Assembly (NCBI GenBank): GCA_003298465.1
Contig: QNGA01000002.1
Span: 496,001 to 560,000, forward strand
From: a halophilic archaeon
GTDB taxonomy: Archaea > Halobacteriota > Halobacteria > Halobacteriales > Haladaptataceae
Reading direction: 5' to 3'
Length of the DNA stretch: 64,000 bases
Both the position numbers and the translations under genes were made by a program. The notes below the pieces were generated by a model. That model had not been told where the DNA came from, ran no database searches, and saw only the letters and a list, made by a program, of their open reading frames with translations. Positions 61,206-64,000 of this stretch are shown piece after piece (positions within the stretch are counted from its first letter, which is position 1; each line of letters starts with the position of its first letter).

Positions 61206-62516
61206 ATGAGTTCACTGCGACGCGCGTGGCGCGGGTACCGCTCCGTACCCATCGTCTACCGCATCTCGGTCGGCTTTCTGCTCGGTGCGGTCGTCGGTCT
61301 CGCCGTCGGGCAACCGGCGACGCAACTGAAACCGCTCGGCGACCTCTTCCTCCGCCTGCTGGAGATGCTCGTCGTCCCGCTGGTCGTCTTCACCCTGCTC
61401 GCGGGGATGGAACGCCTCTCGCCCTCGCGACTCGGTCGGGTCGGTGGCATCGTCGTCGGCCTCTACATGGCGACGACCGCCGTCGCCGGCGTCATCGGCC
61501 TCGCGGTGGCGAACCTCCTGAACCCCGGCGTCGGCGTCGAGTTCACGGGTGGAAAAGCCGAGTCCGCCGAACCCCCGTCGCTGGCGAAGGTCGTCCTCGG
61601 CATCGTCCCGGAGAACCCCATCTCGGCGATGGCGAGCGGCGACCTCCTCGCGACCATCTTCTTCGTCGTCGTGTTCGGACTCGGACTGGCCGTCGTCCGG
61701 GACACGGCCGACGACGAGGCCGTCCGGGAGGGCGTCGAGACCATCTTCCGGGCGGTCGACGCCGCCACGGAGGCGCTGTTCACCGTCGTCTGGGGCGTCA
61801 TGGAGTACGGCGTCGTCGGCGTGTTCGCGCTCGTCGCGGCGTCGCTCGGTTCCCACGGCGTCGACGCGATAATCTCGCTCGCGGCGCTGGTCGGAACCAT
61901 CGCGGTCGCCATCGCCGTCCACATCGCCGTCACCTACCTCGGCGTCATCACCGCAGGGCTGCTCGGCCAGTCGCCCCTCGCCTTCCTCGACGGGGCGAAA
62001 GACGCCATGGTGACGGCGTTCAGCATCCGGTCGTCCAGCGGGACGCTCCCCGTCACCATCGCCGACGCCCGGGACAACCTCCGCATCGACGAGAGCGTCT
62101 ACGGCTTCTCGCTGCCGCTCGGGGCGACCATCAACATGGACGGGGCCGCCATCCGGCAGGCCGTGACGGCGGTGTTCGCCGCGAACCTCGTCGGCGCGCC
62201 GCTGGGCATCGCCGAGCAGGTGACCGTCCTCGCCACCGTGGTGCTCGTCAGCATCGGCACGGCCGGCGTCCCCGGCGCCGGACTGGTCATGCTCACCGTC
62301 ATCCTCAACGCTGCCGGACTCCCGCTCGAGATAGTGGGGTTCGTCGCGGGCGTCGACCCCATCCTCGGCCGCATCGCGACCATGAACAACGTGACCGGCG
62401 ACCTCGCGGTCTCGTCGCTGGCCGCGAAGTACAACGACGCCATCGACCTGACGGGCGGCGTCTGGGGCGACGGGGACGTGGCGGATCGCTCCGGCGTCCT
62501 CGCTTCGAACGACTAG
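61206..62516 (+). CDS. dicarboxylate/amino-acid:cation symporter (DAACS family)
   Basis: 436 residues. Start MSSLRRAWRGYRSVPIVYRI. Helix pattern of GltPh/GltP/DctA transporters: hairpin-1 motif SSSGTLPVTI, TM7 motif TINMDGAAI (NMDGT-like), hairpin-2 SIGTAGVPGAGLVML and TM8 DPILGRIATMNNVTGDLA. It imports glutamate, aspartate or C4-dicarboxylates with Na+ or H+. The Asp in GRIATMNN(V) region and 'R/T' specificity residues are not decisive to me. Transcribed alone. Confidence 0.93.
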   Translation: MSSLRRAWRGYRSVPIVYRISVGFLLGAVVGLAVGQPATQLKPLGDLFLRLLEMLVVPLVVFTLLAGMERLSPSRLGRVGGIVVGLYMATTAVAGVIGLAVANLLNPGVGVEFTGGKAESAEPPSLAKVVLGIVPENPISAMASGDLLATIFFVVVFGLGLAVVRDTADDEAVREGVETIFRAVDAATEALFTVVWGVMEYGVVGVFALVAASLGSHGVDAIISLAALVGTIAVAIAVHIAVTYLGVITAGLLGQSPLAFLDGAKDAMVTAFSIRSSSGTLPVTIADARDNLRIDESVYGFSLPLGATINMDGAAIRQAVTAVFAANLVGAPLGIAEQVTVLATVVLVSIGTAGVPGAGLVMLTVILNAAGLPLEIVGFVAGVDPILGRIATMNNVTGDLAVSSLAAKYNDAIDLTGGVWGDGDVADRSGVLASND

Positions 62517-62524
62517 CCCGGTCC

Positions 62525-63253
62525 TCAGGCGCGGGCCTCTATCTCCTCGCGCAGTCGCCGTTCGACCTCGGCGGCCGACTCGTCGGTGAACCGGAGTCGG
62601 GTCAGGGACTCGTCGAGGTCGCTCATCTCGGAGAGCAGACCGCCCCGGCGGTCGACCTCCAGGCCGACCTCGAGGGAGTCCTCGGCAGGGCGTGGGACCA
62701 CCTCGAGTTCGTCGATCTGACCCGAGAACGGCCCTGAACGGGGAACGAACTCTATCTCCTGGACGAAACTACCCGAGAAGAGTCCGCCCGGCACCGCCTC
62801 GCACTCAGCGGTCCGAACGGTGAAGCCGAGCGATTCGAGCGCGTCGAACACCGTGGCGAGACGCGGACCCGGGTCGACCCGGAGTGGGTCCTCGTCGTCC
62901 GGGTCGACCGCCCAGTCGATGTCGAGACCCGTCTCCAGCCAGACGTTCGTGCGGCCGACGGTGACGGGCGTGTCACGGGGCACGTCGATGGTCACCTCGA
63001 ACGTCCGCCGTTCGCCGGCCTTGACTGTGAAAGGGTCGGCCACACGGAACTTGTCGACGACGCCGGTTCGCGTACTGTCGTCGGTCTCGTACCGGGTCAG
63101 GAGGGCGAAGTAGATGGCGTCGACCGCCTGGTCGGTCGACCCGCCCTCGACGTGGACCTCGGCGTCGACGGATTCGCCGGCGGTCAGCGTCGTCGGGAGG
63201 ACGGTGTCGACGGTCGCGGAACCGATGCCAACGCGGGAGAGCACTTCCTTCAT
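62525..63253 (-). CDS. Spo0M-family (SpoOM) sporulation-control-like protein
   Basis: 242 residues from ATG 63253 (MKEVLSRVGIGSATVDTVLPTTLTAGESV). Arrestin-like beta-sandwich pattern: EVHVEGGSTDQAVDAIYFALLTRYETDD, FTVKAGERRTFEVTIDVPRDTPVTVGRTNVWLET, then EIEFVPRSGPFSGQIDELEVV. This is the SpoOM family, whose Bacillus member affects sporulation and cell shape; archaeal copies are of unknown role. Convergent with the symporter gene (8 bp between stops). Confidence 0.88.
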   Translation of the reverse strand: MKEVLSRVGIGSATVDTVLPTTLTAGESVDAEVHVEGGSTDQAVDAIYFALLTRYETDDSTRTGVVDKFRVADPFTVKAGERRTFEVTIDVPRDTPVTVGRTNVWLETGLDIDWAVDPDDEDPLRVDPGPRLATVFDALESLGFTVRTAECEAVPGGLFSGSFVQEIEFVPRSGPFSGQIDELEVVPRPAEDSLEVGLEVDRRGGLLSEMSDLDESLTRLRFTDESAAEVERRLREEIEARA

Positions 63254-63410
63254 ACGGTCGAGAGTGTGTCGCTTTCCGTCATAAACGTTTGCAGCGTCTC
63301 GGCCGGTCAGAACCCGACGCGTCGCCACCGAACGGGGATGGTCGGCCGGAAGCTCCGAGGCGGGGCCGCGAGCGACACGGTTTTGTCGGCGGCGGGAGGG
63401 GGTTCGGTCG

Positions 63411-63857
63411 ATGGTCGACGCCGACGACGGAACCGACGGGTCCGCGCCGACGACCGCCGCTCGGGAGCACGTCCTCTCGGAGGGGCGCGAGACCGTCGCC
63501 GCCGTCCTCCGCTGTGCGGACGAAGCGACGGCGGCGTGGGACGGCGACGCCGCGACGGACCGGGCGGCCGTGGTCGACCCGCTCTCCCGGCGGCTGACCG
63601 ACGCGGGGCTGCTGGCTCGCTGTTCCGACCTGCTCTCCGAGGCTGTCGCGGCGACCGGACTGTCTCTCGCCGCGTCGCCGGTGCCCGCGCCGCCGTACGT
63701 GGTGGTGACGAGTCGCGGCCCCGTCCTGCGGGGAACGACCGACGCCGGCCGGCTCGTGGTCGAGATTCGGGCGTTCGCGGTCGAGCGCGACGGGGAGGTC
63801 AGGTACGTCCGCGGACCGGCCGACCCGGAGACGGCGGTCTCGGTCGCCGTCAGGTAG
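63411..63857 (+). CDS. hypothetical soluble protein
   Basis: 148 residues from ATG 63411. Helical first half (AREHVLSEGRETVAAVLRCADEATAAW; PLSRRLTDAGLLARCSDLLSEAV) and a beta-rich end (YVVVTSRGPVLRGTTDAGRLVVEIRAFAVERDGEVRYV). Not recognised as a named family. It overlaps by 8 bp the end of the convergent gene at 63850. Confidence 0.65.
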   Translation: MVDADDGTDGSAPTTAAREHVLSEGRETVAAVLRCADEATAAWDGDAATDRAAVVDPLSRRLTDAGLLARCSDLLSEAVAATGLSLAASPVPAPPYVVVTSRGPVLRGTTDAGRLVVEIRAFAVERDGEVRYVRGPADPETAVSVAVR

Positions 63858-64000
63858 GCTCCGGCGGTTCGACGCGCGCCGTGCCCGCCGCCCCGCCGGC
63901 TATCGCGCCCTCCAGCGCCAGCGCGACTCCGCCGAGGACGGCGACGAGGGCCGCGAGTGTCCGTCCGTAGCGGTCGACCAACGCGGGCGGGAAGTCGATC
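63850..64000 (-). CDS. C-terminal end of a probable membrane protein (cut by window edge)
   Basis: Only the last 49 codons lie in the window and the frame is open to the right edge. They read IDFPPALVDRYGRTLAALVA, then a hydrophobic helix and a short Pro/Glu tail (RVEPPEPT, stop TGA at 63850-63852). One TM helix of ~22 residues is visible. Too little for a family call. Confidence 0.5.
   Translation of the reverse strand, partial: IDFPPALVDRYGRTLAALVAVLGGVALALEGAIAGGAAGTARVEPPEPT

Overview
The window is very GC-rich, with acidic predicted proteins, archaeal-style promoters (TATA-like boxes about 25-30 bp before start codons, many genes apparently leaderless), twin-arginine lipoproteins, HalOD1 and bacterioopsin-activator-type regulators, and a fused NuoCD subunit. 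Together these point to a haloarchaeon (class Halobacteria). I cannot name a genus. I see no rRNA, convincing tRNA, CRISPR array or insertion sequence.

Layout. 1-14 kb: the end of a kinase-like protein that has lost its catalytic residues, an arylsulfotransferase-like membrane protein, an aldo/keto reductase, a hybrid sensor kinase, an isolated nuoB-nuoCD pair, a SpoIIM-type membrane protein, a TrkA-linked K+ channel and a Gfo/Idh/MocA dehydrogenase. 14-16.2 kb: a cluster of small regulators (two winged-helix proteins, an Lrp/AsnC regulator, a HalOD1 protein). 16-28 kb: envelope functions (GT-C-like membrane glycosyltransferase, MacB-type permease without its ATPase, an exported BAAT-like hydrolase, a beta-propeller surface protein and a 1105-residue seven-blade FG-GAP protein on Thr-rich stalks). 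28-32.7 kb: S9 peptidase, then an FAD amine/amino-acid oxidase paired with an ornithine-cyclodeaminase-family enzyme.

32.7-34.6 kb is the most unusual part. A ParA-type ATPase and a small ribbon-helix-helix-like partner (start and stop overlap) are flanked on both sides by AT-rich, non-coding arrays of a (A)GCTATCTRG motif. The motif often repeats with exact 12-bp spacing, forms perfect palindromes and is full of CTAG, which is otherwise sparse here. This looks like a self-contained DNA-partition cassette with its own centromere-like sites.

34.7-42.4 kb: thioredoxin, methyltransferase, lipoprotein, zinc-ribbon ArsR-like regulator, acetyltransferase and HAD phosphatase, then a thiol-redox locus: two paralogous DsbA-like lipoproteins whose upstream regions share an identical 27-bp block, a membrane protein with a Cys-x-x-Cys motif, and a divergent winged-helix regulator. 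42.4-50 kb: formate-dehydrogenase-like molybdoenzyme, aspartoacylase-family hydrolase, YihY-type membrane protein, tryptophanase, MFS transporter, HTH regulator. 50.3-59.1 kb: a complete five-gene dipeptide/oligopeptide ABC transporter followed by a DUF1028 protein and a cytoplasmic gamma-glutamyltransferase-like enzyme on a shared promoter region, which together suggest uptake and cleavage of (gamma-glutamyl) peptides. 59.2-64 kb: small membrane proteins, TatA, a second thioredoxin, a dicarboxylate/amino-acid:cation symporter, a Spo0M protein and the cut-off end of a membrane protein.
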